Made by a program: the position numbers and the translations under genes
Notes under the pieces: generated by a model
Seen by the model: only the letters and a program-made list of their open reading frames with translations
The model's database searches: none
Told to the model about the DNA's origin: nothing
Assembly: GCA_960531495.1 (NCBI GenBank)
Contig: OY482860.1
Location: 796,501-860,500, forward strand
Origin: Zeus faber
Lineage: Eukaryota; Chordata; Actinopteri; Zeiformes; Zeidae
Length of the DNA stretch: 64,000 nucleotides
Direction of reading: 5' to 3'
Part shown: positions 28,945-41,386 of the stretch, in pieces
Layout: each line of letters opens with the position of its first letter
How positions within the stretch are numbered: position 1 is the first letter of the stretch

Positions 28945-29050
28945 AGAGTTATCTAAATACCTGGGAGAGTCATCTAAATACCTGGGAGAGGATCTAAATA
29001 CCTGGGAGAGGATCTAAATACCTGGGAGAGTCATCTAAATACCTGGGAGT
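28945..29050 (+). repeat. 20-21 bp minisatellite in the klhl31 3' UTR
   Basis: Five units of TCTAAATACCTGGGAGAG with small length changes start about ten bases after the stop codon. It is transcribed if the 3' UTR starts here, as expected. Confidence 0.9.
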
Positions 29051-31029
29051 CGGGAGGAGCATGTTTGGGTTCCGAGCTTTAGCAAGAGTCCCAGTCTAAG
29101 GGTGAAGGGTTTTTGATTTTTTTTACTTTCAAAGGTTATTATTATTATTAACTTTTTTGTGGAAAGGAAAATCTAAAATTGTTCACCATATTAAAGGTAT
29201 TGGGAAAATGATAGTCATGCAATTTGGTCAAGTAATTATTTTATGCTCCTTTGAGCAGCCACTTACAGTGTTTTTCATAAAGACATAAAATCAGAGAAGT
29301 TGATGCTAGGCTTCGTTAAATGTAACGAAGGGAACCCTGATGCTTAAAGAAATCTTCTGAGTGTGACTGATTTTGCTGTTGAGTTGTGATGTTTCTGCTG
29401 CAGATCCAGACACGAACCAAGCGTGAAAAAACAAAGGAAATCTTTATTTATTGTCATCATTGGACAGAAATATATTTTGGGGGCCAGTTCAGATGAGATC
29501 ATCTCATAAACTGTAGTTATTTCAAGTTAAAATGGATTAAGTGAATGGATGAAGGATAAATAATGATTGACCCCCAGTTATATTAAACTTAAGTGTTAAA
29601 TTAACTTTATTACTCTTTATTACTCTTTACTACTTTAGTGCTTAAAACGTAGTCTGTTTTATGAAGAATGAAAGGTCATTTTGGAAAATCTATCCTAGAG
29701 TTCATATAGAAACTGTGATTTTATTGAAACACTTAAATAGAATAAGTATTATTATACATTTTATTTTCAAATCCCAGACATTACAAACCCATTTTTGCTG
29801 GCAGGAAGCCCATTTAGGTCATATTTAGGGAACATAAACACCTGCCAGGAGTTGGTGTTAGTTTAATTTAGTTAAATTAATCTCATCACATTTCATGTAC
29901 AGTTCTGGATTTCAACGCTGCGGGGAGAGTTCTGCTGTGAAAATGTTGAAATGCTGGCGTGCTGACGACTGAATGGGTCCAGAAGTGTCTTAACAACTTT
30001 GTTTTGTAATTAAATAACTTAAAAAAAATAGTTTCCCTGATAATAAAGCGATCTGCCTGAGCTTTCATGGGGAAAAAGGTCTTTATGAAACGTATTGACT
30101 GCTCACGTTTCTAATATATACTGTACATGTACAGTATATTTATAAGTAATATTGTCGTTACATTAATGAATTGAGATTGACTGACACTGATCTGCAATTA
30201 TTTAATTAAATCCCAAATAAATAAATAAAACAAAGCACATTTTTGTGCAAGGTTGTTTTCATTCAATCTTATAGTGGTGGGTCCTCGGTGTACAAACACA
30301 CACACACACAGACACACGCACTTTTTTAAATTTTAAATAAAAACCATCAAATCAAATAATTTCAAGGTTGATGTAAATTTTATGTTAAAGCAGAATACTT
30401 TTTTCATGTAAATATAAAGATCAAGATATACTTTTACCAGTGTAACAGACCAACATTTTGAATGCATGTGGCCCTATGGGGAAGCATAAGTAAGTATAAA
30501 TATAAGTATCAGGTAACAAGTGAATTTTAAATATCTAGACACAAAATTTGACTATTTGGTCCATGGGTACACTGTTTGAAATAGACTATATGTAATGTGA
30601 GTCACCAGCAAAGTATGACTACTGCCCTGAAGGTATCAGCTAAGTATAAACTGATAACACTGGTCACTTTACATGAGAAAATAACATTAATACGCAAAAT
30701 ACTTGACAATAGCATGATTAAGTACACTGTAATGCCATTAACTGGGTTTTTTTTAGTTTTTCTTTTGATATGAATGATTTCAGAGTCAGCGCCGGTGCAA
30801 TTAAAGCCATAATGGGGTAGAAATGAGGAGTGTGCTGCAGTGTCTGTGTCTCCAGCACGGCACCTGGGAGGTAATGTATGGAAAAAACATGCAAAAAAAA
30901 CTCCCAACCTGCAATTTTGTTTCCTTCTAATGATGCACTGGCTCATTTCCATGTCACCATGTACCAAGGCCAGTGGCTCTGTCATGTTTTTAATTCATTA
31001 ATTAGTCCAATTGAAAATTTTACGACATT
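29051..31029. other. klhl31 3' UTR and downstream flank
   Basis: AT-rich, no coding signal. AATAAA hexamers cluster around 30216-30231 and could serve as poly(A) signals. A short CA run lies at 30296-30311. Confidence 0.55.
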
Positions 31030-31243
31030 TCATCATCGATCAGACACTTTTGTCTAAAGCAACTTACAGCTCATTCAGACACCGATGGCGGTGGCCACAC
31101 AAGGCTCATCCGGAGAAGTTGGGGGGCTAAATGTCTTGCTCAAGGACACTCCAGCATGCTGCCAGGTGGAGCTGGGGATTGAACCAGCGACCTTCTGATT
31201 ACTAGACGACCCAACCGCTCTACCTCCTGAGCCACTGCCCTGT
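31030..31243 (-). mobile_element. tRNA-derived SINE
   Basis: Read on the minus strand, it begins with CAGTGGCTCAGGAGGTAGAG (A-box region), then GTCGTCTAGTAATC and a B-box GGTTCAATCCC, and ends in a diverged TAAGTTGCTTTAGACAAAAG tail. This tail is the conserved core known from many fish SINEs. It is not a functional tRNA gene, because the cloverleaf is not maintained. Confidence 0.85.
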
Positions 31244-32824
31244 TTAAAGTTATAAACTGTTTATTAATTAATTCATATTATATCATCATATTCATTAACT
31301 TCTTCAGACTGAATGAGTGTGATGTGCACAACAAGACGTATAGAGATGTCCCCAAACATACGTGTGTAAAGTGTGTAAAGCAATAAGCCGAATAAAAGCA
31401 TGATTACGCTACGGGACAGGTGTTGACAGGCGTGATGGATGATGGCCTGCCCAGTGGCTGGCCCACCCGTTGAACAAAGAAAAGGTGTCATGTGGAGGAG
31501 TGTCACTTCTGAACAATGTTCCTGGGTTTAATTTGGCTGTTTTCCTGGTCTTGGCTGGGATGGTCGTTAAATGACAAATGCATTTTCCGAGTTGTTGGTG
31601 ATTCCATTTTAAAAAACGGGCAGGCAGGTTGAGTCTTCAGATAATTTCTTATGACTGTGTGAAAAGAAGAAGATAACACCACCACCAACAACAACACCAA
31701 CAACAGCCTGCGCATAAAATGGATGTGGCCCACCATGTTTATTAATGTAACAACGATTTTTTTTTGGGGTGATTATGTGTCTGTTTATGTTATTTAATTT
31801 ATTATTCTATTTAAAGGAGCAACAGACAACTTTTTTGTTGATTGCACAATGTAATGGCTATAGAACAATGACATCATCAGCGTTGACTAATTTAAATCAG
31901 TTGGGAAATGTCAATGTTATAGTGCTTGTTATCCAGAAAAAAACACAGCTCCCCTGTTTACTGGTATTTTTTTACAGGCCAGTGTTGCAAGTTCCGATAT
32001 GGCGGTGACGTTGACGTATCGCAGCAATGAGCCGAAGTAGTGGAGCGGCGTCTATGTACATATGATTGCGCAACTTGAACTTGAACTTGAACCAAAACAA
32101 ATTGAATTAAACTGAAATTGTGATAATTTGAATTTACCTCTTCAGTAAACATTGTTCTTTCTTCTCTTATTTCCAAAGAGGTGTTGATTATTTACAAGGA
32201 GTGCTCTGAGCGATTGTAAAGTGATCCATTTGTTTTGGCAACAGCAGCACAAAAGTTGTCTATTGCAACATAAATAACCTTTATTTATTTATTTGTTTGT
32301 TTGTTTGTTTGTTTGTTTGTTTGTTTATTTATTTAGTCCGTTAGTTAGTTGTCACCCTTCCAGGATGACCAGGCTGCAGTGGAGGCCGAGTGGACAACAT
32401 TAATAATATAATATGATAAATCATAGGTTAATGTATCTCTATACTATGTAATCTTAAAGCTAGACTGTATGAGAGTCTATCTGCTGGTGCAGAGCACCGC
32501 AGGTCCATGCCTCCAGGGAAGTGGTCCTCATCAGGTCCAATCCAGGTTGGTCTGAGCAGTGACCTCCACATCTGGAAAAGGACTACAACCAGTCTCCCCC
32601 TGGCTCTATGATCAGAGCAACAGCCTCCTTACACTGTCAGCAGATGGATCCCCCCTCTCAGAGCAAAGGGGAGGGTTAGAACACAGTGGGTTAATATCCA
32701 TACGTCATGTACCAGTGCTAACGGGTGAAGGCAGGGTGAGAGGCAAGTTAACACGACAGGTTAACTAAAAGCAAGTTTTTTAAAAATTTGTCTTAAGCCT
32801 TGATTTAAACATTTCTACAGAAGT
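31244..32824. other. Intergenic, low-copy sequence with a TTTG repeat
   Basis: A (TTTG/TTTA)n run lies at about 32279-32333. The block 32455-32765 is GC-richer and repeat-like, but I do not recognise it. No gene is seen. Confidence 0.5.
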
Positions 32825-33275
32825 AACGGTTTTTGATTTCTGCAGAGTAGAAGAAGAATCTTTAATCGTCACACCACCACATGCATTCATGCAAACACGC
32901 ATGCTTCGGATGGTGGCCGGTGAAATGGGTCTTCTACATTTAACCCATCCTGGCTTGTGCTTCCTCCAGGGGGGCAGCCAGGAGCAGTGGGCAGCATTCA
33001 ACGATGCAGCTGGGGACCTGGTTACATACATATGTCCATTGCTGGTCAAACGATGATGTTGTGGGTGGGGGTCCTTACTGATGTTACATGGAGGAAACCC
33101 CATGTGAGCACAGGGAGAACATGCAAACTCCACACAGAAAGGCCCCTAATTGGGAGATAACCTGCTGGAGCATGGTGCCAACAGCGCCCCAGGTGGGAAT
33201 TGAACCCAGGATCTTCTTGCTGTGAGGCACCAGTGCAATGCACTGTGCCACCGTACTGAGGCGCGGAGTGAGATT
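32825..33275. repeat. Interspersed repeat with ACATGCAAACTCCACACAGA motif
   Basis: The phrases GGAGAACATGCAAACTCC and AATTGAACCCAGGATCTTC are, from general knowledge, hallmarks of a repeat scattered through many vertebrate and fish genomes. I cannot give its class with certainty. Confidence 0.6.
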
Positions 33276-33279
33276 GCTC

Positions 33280-34058
33280 TGGAGCCTGCGGACTTCTTTT
33301 TAACTCTTGGACTCGCTTAAAGACCAGCATGCTGTGAGCGTAATGCTCGACATGGTACATGAGGTACCAGTAAGTCAGTAAGATAGGAAGGTGCTATGCC
33401 ATGTAGTATTTTATAAGTAGCAAAACCTTAAAGTCACATCTGAGGTCAACCGGGAGCCAGTGCGAGGTGGCCAGTACACGTGGTATACTGGGACTAGAAA
33501 GTTTGACCATATTACCGGTAATATAGTCAAACTTTCTAGCCCTAGTTAAGATTCTTGACGCAGTGATTTGTACAAACTAAAGGCTTTTAATACTAGACAT
33601 GGGAAGGTCAGAGAGCAACACATTACTGTAATCTAAGAAAAATGTCAAATACAGTGTGCATGGACTGTATGGTCTGAAAATAGATGAAAAAAGGCATTTT
33701 CTGATAATGTTCATAATGTGCAGTAGAAAAGAGAGAGTGGGGTCAAATATAAATCCTCTTTTTTTGCAGAGTTATTTTCGATAATAGTACCAGTTATCAA
33801 AGTTCGGAGTGGTATCCTTGAATAGGTGCCTGTGTCTGGCAGGACCAATAACCAGCATCTCAGTTTTCTCAGAGTTGAGAAGCAAGAAATTACAAGACGT
33901 CCACTGTTTCATATTTCAGCAAGACACGTCTATAGAGTACAACAATTTGCGTGGGTTAGTTAGTTCTAAGGGAATGTATAATTGGGTATCATCAGCATAA
34001 AAATGAAAGGCAATATCAAATTTGCATATGATATCTTCAAGTGGCAAGATACTGTATA
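33280..34058 (-). mobile_element. L2-type LINE, RT C-terminal part
   Basis: The minus strand reads ILPLEDIICKFDIAFHF, then YADDTQLYIP, the RT catalytic YADD motif (33989-34000), followed by decayed downstream RT and 3' sequence. The frame is broken by stops. A near-palindrome of 46 bases lies at 33494-33539. It is collinear with the N-terminal RT piece at 49246-49619 on the same strand. Confidence 0.8.
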
Positions 34059-34139
34059 AGGTGTTTTCTCACCGAACAGTTGTGGGAACTCCCTGAGGGG
34101 AACTAGGAACTGGGGAGGTCCCCGAGAACTAGATACCTC
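34059..34139. other. Short sequence between the L2 fragment and ERV-B
   Basis: Rich in GGGAACT and GGTCCCC words. It probably belongs, with 48839-49245, to an older insertion that ERV-B entered. Family not recognised. Confidence 0.4.
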
Positions 34140-34435
34140 TGAGGTGTCTTGGAATGTGTAGCGTCTTAAGACAGCCCCCGTTGTATAAGATAATTACTAA
34201 CAGACGGTGACCTATGTAGGGGAACCAAATGTTCAGCGTTGTCTCTGGACAAGCATAAAAGCACCCGCCCGAGTTGCATCCGGCAGAGAATCCATCCGGC
34301 TCTGTTCTCTCCCAGGCGAACCATGGAAAGTCTGGTCTGATGCTGTTCTTTTGTAATAAACCTATTATTTTACTCAAGCCAGCGTCAGCGGTCACTCCTT
34401 CTTCATCAACACATCTAATTCATCAAGAAACTACA
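34140..34435 (+). repeat. ERV-B 5' LTR
   Basis: The last 230 bases or so (from about 34203) match the 3' LTR at 48614-48838 with about a dozen differences by eye. A TATA-like GCATAAAAGC (34253) and AATAAA (34355) are placed as expected. The start at 34140 is inferred from the candidate CCTC duplication; the first 55-60 bases have no counterpart in the 3' LTR. Confidence 0.7.
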
Positions 34436-35639
34436 AAGTGACATGACGAACCAGGATCTGTTGGGCCACACCTGCCGAAGCAAAATACCACTTTAAAAAC
34501 CTCAGGGTGAGTGCCCTCTCACAAATTGAGCTGTGTGTGGTTCTTGAAGCGGTAGTGTTTTGTGCAGATAGGCTGCACTGACAAGGGCAGATTGTGTGGA
34601 GATTGAGATGATGTGTTGATGTGTGAAGTGAGTTTCCGTCTAAATTGGGATTTATTAAGTTGTAAAAGACGTAAATAATGGGAATAAGAAAATAATAAAC
34701 GAAGAAACAGAGAATTAAGTTAAAATAGAGAACAGAGACGAGAGAAATCAAAGATGAAGTTAAAAGTAGAAGTTACAGGCTTAAAAGATGTGGAGAAAGT
34801 TGAAGTAAAAAGTAATTGTAGCGTGGCAGAACTAGTAGCCAAAAGTTATATAAAAAACCATGCAAGAATAATGAAGACAGGGCCCGTATCTCCTTAAACA
34901 GTATGACATGTGTACATTAAATGCTGCGTGAAAGTTATATATAGTATATATAATATAGTCAAATCTGTGTAGGAAAAACAAAGAGGAAATAACCCTGGCC
35001 AGGGGAATTGGCTAAATATAAAATGATATGAATGCAGATGAAAAAAATGAAAAGTGAAAAAGAGATAAAAGTTAAAAGCCTAGATTAAGATGGAAAAGAT
35101 GAAAAGTGAAGAAGAGATAAAAGTTAAAAGCCTAAAGTAAGATGAAAAAGATGAAAAATTAAGTAAAAAGAGTTACAAGTTAAAGGCTTAAAAGATGAAA
35201 AATAAAGTTTGAGAAAAATGGGTTAAAGCAGGGCTGAACCAGCCTAGGAGAATGAGTGCACATTGAACATGCATGCTGAAAGAATCTGATTAAAATGATA
35301 ATTTGTTAAAGTTTGGCCAAAGTGAAAATTTAAAAGTCTGGCCAAAGTGAAAATCCTGATGAAATCAGAAAAGTATAAATGAGTGGACGTTAAAGTATAA
35401 AGTTAAGCGCTGTTGAAGTTTTTGGAGAATCAGATGTGCTGCCGGATAGACATGTCTTTTTCCTTTTGGTGTGTGAGTGTGCCGCGGCTAAAGAGGTGTG
35501 AAGAGATTTGTGTATTGTTCGTGTATATGTATAAATGATATATAGAATATATGGGTTATTAAATAGGTATACATATGTGGTGAACAGTTAGAGAAACATT
35601 TCTTGGCCCTTTAGTGATAAATATATACAAGCCTGTTTA

Positions 35640-36060
35640 CGGACTTTGTGAAGTTAATATATATATATGAGCCTTTTTCTTTAAGGACGTTTGATAAATA
35701 TATATGAGCCTTTTTCTTTAAGGACGTTTGATAAATATATATGAGCCTTTTTCTTTCAAGGACGTTTTGTACATTTGATAAAGTATATGAACCTTCACAG
35801 AAGGGGACGGTAGCTCAGGAGGTAGAGCTGGTCGTCTAGTAATCTAAAGGTTGCTGGTTTGATCCCAGGCTCCTCCTGCTAGCATGCTGTAGTGTCCTTG
35901 AGCAAGACACTTAACCCCTCATTGCTCCTGATGGCTGCGTCCGTCGGTGTTTGAATAATTGTAAGTCGCTTTGGATAAAAGCGTCTGCTAATTGACGAAA
36001 TGTCTCTTCACAGGACTTTATATATTTGATAACAAAATGAGCCTTCTTGAGAGATCGATT
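35640..36060 (+). repeat. ERV-B leader repeat array, GATAAATATATGAGCC units
   Basis: At least five units of roughly 40 bp contain a GATAAATATATGAGCCT phrase followed by AAGGACG. The SINE at 35801-36005 interrupts it. A related array in ERV-A (reverse strand, about 44395-44530) shows that the two retroviruses are relatives. Confidence 0.75.
35801..36005 (+). mobile_element. tRNA-derived SINE inserted in the ERV-B leader
   Basis: Starts GGGGACGGTAGCTCAGGAGG after AA, has B-box-like GGTTTGATCCC, and ends with the conserved fish core AAGTCGCTTTGGATAAAAGC. Target duplication CTTCACAG at 35793-35800 and 36006-36013. It is more intact than the copy at 31030. Confidence 0.88.
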
Positions 36061-36642
36061 AGAATCACCAGAAACAGTCTGCCTACACATGCAAGCTTGA
36101 AGTTGTGCCTAAATTTAAGAGGTGGAGCAAGGGGTGGTGCTTCAGAGTGGAACTTCGTCAACTCCCCCTGACAAGAGGGGCGGAGAAGAATCCCCCTCCT
36201 CTCTTCTTAGTATGATAGAAATAAGATAAATAAATGATTTAAATAAAATAAAATAAATAAAAATTAAATACAATTAAATAGGAAAATAGAATAAAAATAA
36301 TTAATAAGAGGTTATATTAGATTGACTAATATACTCTTTAGAATTAAATGCGTTATATGAATAAAAGTAAACATTGCTTTATTTCAAATGCGCGAGAAAT
36401 AAAAAAGCTGATAATGTCTCATTGAATTGTATTATAGTATGTATAAGAATTTAGAGTGGTCTTAAAACACTGAACTCTTGTGTTGTTCTTTTTGTTTTTT
36501 CTTTCTTCCTCTGTTTTACTTTGCTGAGAGAGCTAGGGGAAAGACAGAGAAGATGGAATGTGTCTGAATTGGATCATCCAAGGGGCAGATGACAAGACAT
36601 CTGGCAGTTCTTCACAGACACTGGCAGCTTGTGGATGACAAC

Positions 36643-36975
36643 TGTTGGGATCAAGGAAACCGATCCCTCCCAGGTTTGTTGATGTCGAGAGATTCCTCAA
36701 TAAGATGGAGAGGGGTGCAATGCAAAATGGATCCTTTATTGGCGCCATGACAAAGACCAAGAGACGAGCCCAAAGCAAAGCAGCGACCAAGCGAGAGAGA
36801 GAGAGAGTGTCTTCTCAGACACACTCCTATATAGTTCCTCCTAGGCAAGTCGTCATAAAGGCTATTTGGAGGAGAGATGTCATCAAGAGACATTTTCTAT
36901 GTTGGGAGCCATTTTAAGTAAAATGCCCTGTCATTTCTATCAGCCGCCATTTTGTGCGCTATACTACATCCAACA
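36643..36975 (-). repeat. ERV-A 3' LTR
   Basis: 333 bases. On the minus strand it has a TATA-like CTATATAG (36827-36834) and AATAAA (36735-36740). It differs from the 5' LTR by about 28 substitutions and a few small gaps, counted by eye. Confidence 0.93.
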
Positions 36976-36986
36976 ATCCCCCTTTT
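36976..36986 (-). other. ERV-A polypurine tract
   Basis: Minus-strand AAAAGGGGGAT directly abutting the 3' LTR, the expected place for plus-strand priming in a retrovirus. Confidence 0.85.
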
Positions 36987-37083
36987 GACCTCATCAAATA
37001 TGAGGTCACTCTAAAACAATTATCACAATATATATTAATCAAGGGGAAGGTAAATAAAACATAAAACCAACGATAAACAATTC

Positions 37084-37200
37084 TTGACAGTGCATTGGAC
37101 CAGGACTGATTGGGTGGAAAAACCCCATTTATCTTTTAGCGGGAAAACCTTACTGGAAAAACCCCATTTGTCTTTTAGCGGGAAAACCTTACCAACATCC
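37084..37200 (-). repeat. Tandem duplication near the ERV-A 3' end
   Basis: Two and a partial copies of a unit of about 45 bases containing TGGAAAAACCCCATTT and TTTTAGCGGGAAAACCTTAC. Confidence 0.8.
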
Positions 37201-37283
37201 GTATTACTGAATGCGAGGATGGCATTCGCTCACCCCCTGGTTTAATAACAAAATCTTCAACAAACTGCACCGATCTAACTCTC

Positions 37284-37615
37284 TCTTACCTTATACTAAA
37301 CTTATTATTAAACTTTTATTAACCTTATACTAAACTTCAAACATTTATTAACCTTATACCAAACTTAAACATTTATTAACCTTATACTAAACTTAAACTT
37401 TTTTTTTTAAACCTTATACTAAACTTAACTTTTTTTTTTAAACCTTATACTAAACTTAAACTTTTTTAACACCTTTTACTTAACTAAAACATTTATTAAC
37501 CTTATACTAAACTTAAACTTTTTTTTTTAAACTTTATACTAAACTTAAAACATTTATTAACCTTATACTAAACTTAAACTTTTTTTTTTTAAACCTTATA
37601 CTGAACTTAAACATC
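37284..37615 (-). repeat. ERV-A downstream tandem array, about 11 units
   Basis: Units of roughly 25-40 bases built on ACCTTATACTAAACTTAAAC with variable T runs and ATTTATTA spacers. It lies between integrase and the 3' LTR, where env would be expected. Confidence 0.9.
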
Positions 37616-37978
37616 CTAAATGAGCAAACAAAAAGTACCGGGTGATTTCTTATGGAACAGTGTCTCCCTGGCTGTGATACTGGGTCTCACAGCTTTTCTG
37701 CTCTTAACCTCATGCGAGGTGTGCTTACTCCGCTGTTTTGATCTTTCTCTCTTGAACCCTGGTCAACTAAATCCAGCGCAAAAATCATACACACAATAAA
37801 CCATAAACAAATCAGTAGGGGAAACAGCTGAGGTCCCCTCCAGTTGGACAGTCTGCTTCTGGGCGGGGAATGGTGATCGTCCCGCCTCGATCCTCTATGA
37901 ACTAGGGGAGAGGTTACTAGCACTATCACCCTCGCAGCTAACAATGGGTGCCTCGAATCGGCGGCTGCCACTCGTTCC

Positions 37979-39260
37979 TCAGGCGTCGGGCGGTGTCGTG
38001 GTGCTGTAAGGATCCGGTTGTTGGCTGCCGGGGTTGGAGGCTGCGGCGCACTGACTCCAGTGATACCACGTGTCCCCTTCTCCCTCGAGCCGGACGGTGC
38101 GGGAGGTGCGGGAGGTTACCCGATGTGGTCCCGTCCACCGGGGGTCCGCCCACTTTCGCTTGATGACCCTCAGCAGGACCCACTCGGCCATGGGTTGTTC
38201 GGAGTTACCCGGGCCTCCCCTTGGTAGACCAGGAACGTAAATGACCAGCTCCAGGGACTGCATCAGGTGGTCCACCGCTTCGAAGGAGCAGTTTGTCACC
38301 ATGGCGCTTTATCACACTGTTGGCCTCGTACCAGCTCAGCCCTGTCTAGGCAAATGCGTAGCCCCAGGAGGGACACCACCTGTGTAGGAGGTACAAAGCA
38401 AACAAAACAATTGCAATATATACACACTCCCCGGGGATTATTTCCCCGCGGAGTCATTGTCCATATCATTCATACTTGCTGCGTTGCCCAGGGCCACTTT
38501 TTCACCGCTTTCTGCCAGACCCAGTCGGAGACTCTTACAGCCTTACCCGACAGGGGGTGAATTCGCTCTCCAACGTGGTCCTGTATTTTTGAGGAGAGCG
38601 AGAGAGAGAGAGAGAGGCTCTTCCAGAGCAGTTAGGATACCATCGTACACTGCGTGATCCACGCAGGTGAGATCCAGCAGGTGTGGTTCAGGGGCGTCCC
38701 CCTTAGATCCACCGTGGCCGGACGCTTGAACCTCCTTCCTGTGCATAATTCAAATGGGAGAAACTTGTGCCGTTGTTAGTGGATGCCCTTATTGACATGA
38801 GAGCTATCGGAAAGGCTTCTACCCAAGTTAGCTTTGAGGCCGCGCAAATCCTAGCCAATTTGGCCTTAATTGTTCTAATTGCCCTTTCTACCTGCTCATC
38901 TAGGGGTTGGTTTATCGAGAAAAAAACCTTCATTTTGGATTGAATCATTTACCTAAAATTTAATGGCTAACATTTAATGCCATGCGTTTTTTTGTTTTTT
39001 TTTTAATTTTGTCCTTTTTTTAAAACATCTGTTCCTGATCCAGACATCGATAATTTGATATAGTCAATATGCACAGTTCTGTTAAAAAGGTTTGTGCCCA
39101 CCTTGTTTTCATGAGGCGCCTCTCGGTGTCTGGACAGGTCCGGATGTTGTCTAGGGGTTTAGTTATGTTAATGTCGTTGTTTTCGAACAAATTTCTGGAG
39201 GTCTTTATTCTTAAAATGGGTCCCGTTGTCACTTCGGACTTCGCGCCGGAACCCATTCCG
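37979..39260 (-). pseudogene. ERV-A integrase, core second half and C-terminal domain, frameshifted
   Basis: Minus-strand pieces in different frames: EVRSDNGTHFKNKDL (about 39195-39240, second catalytic Asp), QVERAIRTIKAKLA (about 38840-38890, third catalytic Glu), and a C-terminal GPY/F-type domain with KRKWADPRWTGPHRV and TWYHWSQC (38040-38210). The pieces keep the gammaretroviral order. An in-frame tail is lost after the C-terminal domain. No env start was found downstream. Confidence 0.8.
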
Positions 39261-39266
39261 GGGGAT

Positions 39267-40706
39267 TTACTGATTTATGAGAAACTTGACCACCATTGCG
39301 CTGTCCTCCCTCTTGGTGGAGCAAGCTTCTGGCCAGCCGGTCAGAGCATCCACACACACGAGGAGGTACCGCTGTCCCCTCACCGGGACCATCACATCGG
39401 TGTAAACCGGTGTCTTGATAAAGTTGTCCAAATAGGGGTGCCACCAGTGGCAAAGGTTCCGTTTCACCTGAGCCACTCCCACATGTCCCAACCCGTGGGC
39501 TTCTCCCACCACACTCTGTTGGAGTCCCGGTGGTAACACTACCCGACCATCCGGGCTTCTCCACAATTCTCCCCCACATGTCCCTCCCCTTTGGGCCCAC
39601 AATGTCTTCTCCTGGTCTGTCGCCCTCTTTTGGGCCTCACTAGTTAGTAACTCTTCTCCCATGAGGCCATCCTCACACACCATCTGAAACGCCACATGGT
39701 AGCCGGCCGCAGCCTTTGCCGCAGCGTCTGCCTGTCTGTTCCCCTGTGCCACCTCACTGTTTCCTACCTCATGCCCTCGGCATTTCACCACTGCCACCTT
39801 TCTCGGGAGGAGGAGCGACTTTTCTAAGTCCTGCATCTCGCAAGCATGTCTGATGGGTTTTCCTCCTGCTGTGCAGCAGTCTCCCCGTTTCCATAATGTC
39901 AACTCCACCTGGGCTGCCCCTACTGCGTAGGCCAAATCGGTATAAATGGTCACAGCTTTCCCCTCTGCCCACTCCAGGGCCACAATGAGTCCCATGACTT
40001 CCGCCCTCTGGGCCGATTGCTGCCCTTCCATTTTAACTGATCGTATAGTCTCGTGTCCTGTCGGGGTCAGTTGGACTACCGCGTATCCCGCCTGTAGTCC
40101 GTAGGTGTCGTGTTTGTAACAGCAGCCGTCTGTGAACAGTTGTTCGGAGTCAGGGATCGAGACGGTCTCGAGGTCGGGGCGTATTTTAAGCTCTGTCTGT
40201 ACCAGCGCCTCACAATGGTGGGGCTTTCCTCCTTCTACATCCATGTGGTCTGCCATATTGATGCCCTCGTGTATGAACAGTAAGTTTGGTTCGGTCAAAA
40301 AATGGCTCAAACGGTGCTGTCTTAGCGAAGTGAGGGTGAATTTTACCGAATTCACGTAGGCCACGACGCTGTGCGTGGTGAACACTGTTAGCGGGTGGCC
40401 CATTACCAGGTGCGCGGTTTTCTGTAGTATCTTCGCGACACCTGCGGCATGTCTTGTGCACGGTGGATGGCGTTTCTCAGTTTCGTCGAGCATGCTGCTG
40501 GCATACATTAGCACTTTCCTCCCTCCCCCTTTTTTCTGAAACAACACCCCGTTTGAGACGCCTGGTGTTTCAGAAACATCGAGGAAAAACGGCTGGGTGT
40601 AGTCTGGAACGGCCAGGTCGGTTGCACACGCGAGTGCCTGTTTTAGTGCGATAAACGATTCTTCGGCCTGTTCGGTCCAGACCAACGGAGCCCGCAAATT
40701 GCGCAT
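39267..40706 (-). pseudogene. ERV-A RT connection, RNase H and integrase N-terminal part
   Basis: An open frame of 479 residues. Residues 1-180 are the RT connection region, with the QPFFLDVSETPGVSNGVL motif. The RNase H part shows the D-E-D-D set at D193 (FTDG), E236 (AQRAE), D257 (YTDL) and D327 (NRQADAA), so that domain looks structurally complete. The integrase zinc region keeps HGLGH (H404, H408), but the following Cys pair is missing, as if about 35-40 residues were deleted. At the position of the first catalytic Asp, the sequence reads VYTD rather than the usual D-F/Y-T. Gammaretrovirus-like by overall pattern. Confidence 0.88.
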
Positions 40707-40789
40707 GCCTTGTGCATTGACGAGCGCACGGAGCGGGCGTGTGCGGCCCGCGTAGTCTGGGACATAGGCGTGACTATATTCTGTCTATC

Positions 40790-41386
40790 TTAATGCGCAT
40801 GATGTAATATGGAGTCTTGATGACTCGTGGTGAGGCCCGCGCCTGTTTTGGAAACTACACGGCCCGGAAAGGTGACTGTTTGGCGGACACCTTGTAATTT
40901 GGTTTTGCTCACTTTGAACCCCGTGTCTGCCAATCGGTGCAGAACTGTCAACGTGGCGGTTAAGCAGGAGTCGGCGTTGGGGGCAGCCAGTAGGAGGTAT
41001 TCAACATACTGGATCAACGTGCAGCCCTCCGGGAGGGGGCACTCATCCAGGGCCTCATGCAGGGCCTGGTTGAAAAGGCCTGGGGACGCCGCGAACCCGA
41101 GGCATCCTGGTGTAGCGTAATTGCTCCCCTTTGTAGGTGAACGAGAAAAAATCCCGACATTCCTGCGCTAGGGGTAGACGGAAAAACGCGTTGGCCAAGT
41201 CGATGCAGGTGAAATACTTATGCGTGGGACTGAAACTATTTAGCGGGGTGTAAGGGTTCGGAACCGGTATGATCGGGGTTTTCAGAATGCTATTGATTGC
41301 GCGGAGATCATGTGCCATGTGGTATTTCCCGGTTCCTGCTTTCTCCACCGGGAGAATAGGTGTGTTCCATGGAGAGGTGGAGGGTT
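40790..41386 (-). pseudogene. ERV-A reverse transcriptase, palm region, broken
   Basis: The minus strand holds AHDLRAINSILKTPIIPVPNP and TCIDLANAFFRLPL (first catalytic Asp present). A two-base deletion near 41098-41105 shifts the frame. The next piece has QYVEYLLLAAPNADSC (about 40970-41017), in which the YVDD catalytic box reads YVEY. With both changes this RT cannot be active. Another frame change follows near 40850. Confidence 0.87.

Noticed and set aside
35801-36005. A possible tRNA gene
   Set aside because: A- and B-box sequence is present, but there is no cloverleaf and the SINE core and target duplication follow.
37084-37615. A CRISPR-like array
   Set aside because: Units are tandem without unique spacers, and the DNA is vertebrate.
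36976-37980. A retroviral env gene in ERV-A
   Set aside because: No signal peptide, furin-type site or transmembrane frame was seen; the stretch is mostly a tandem array.
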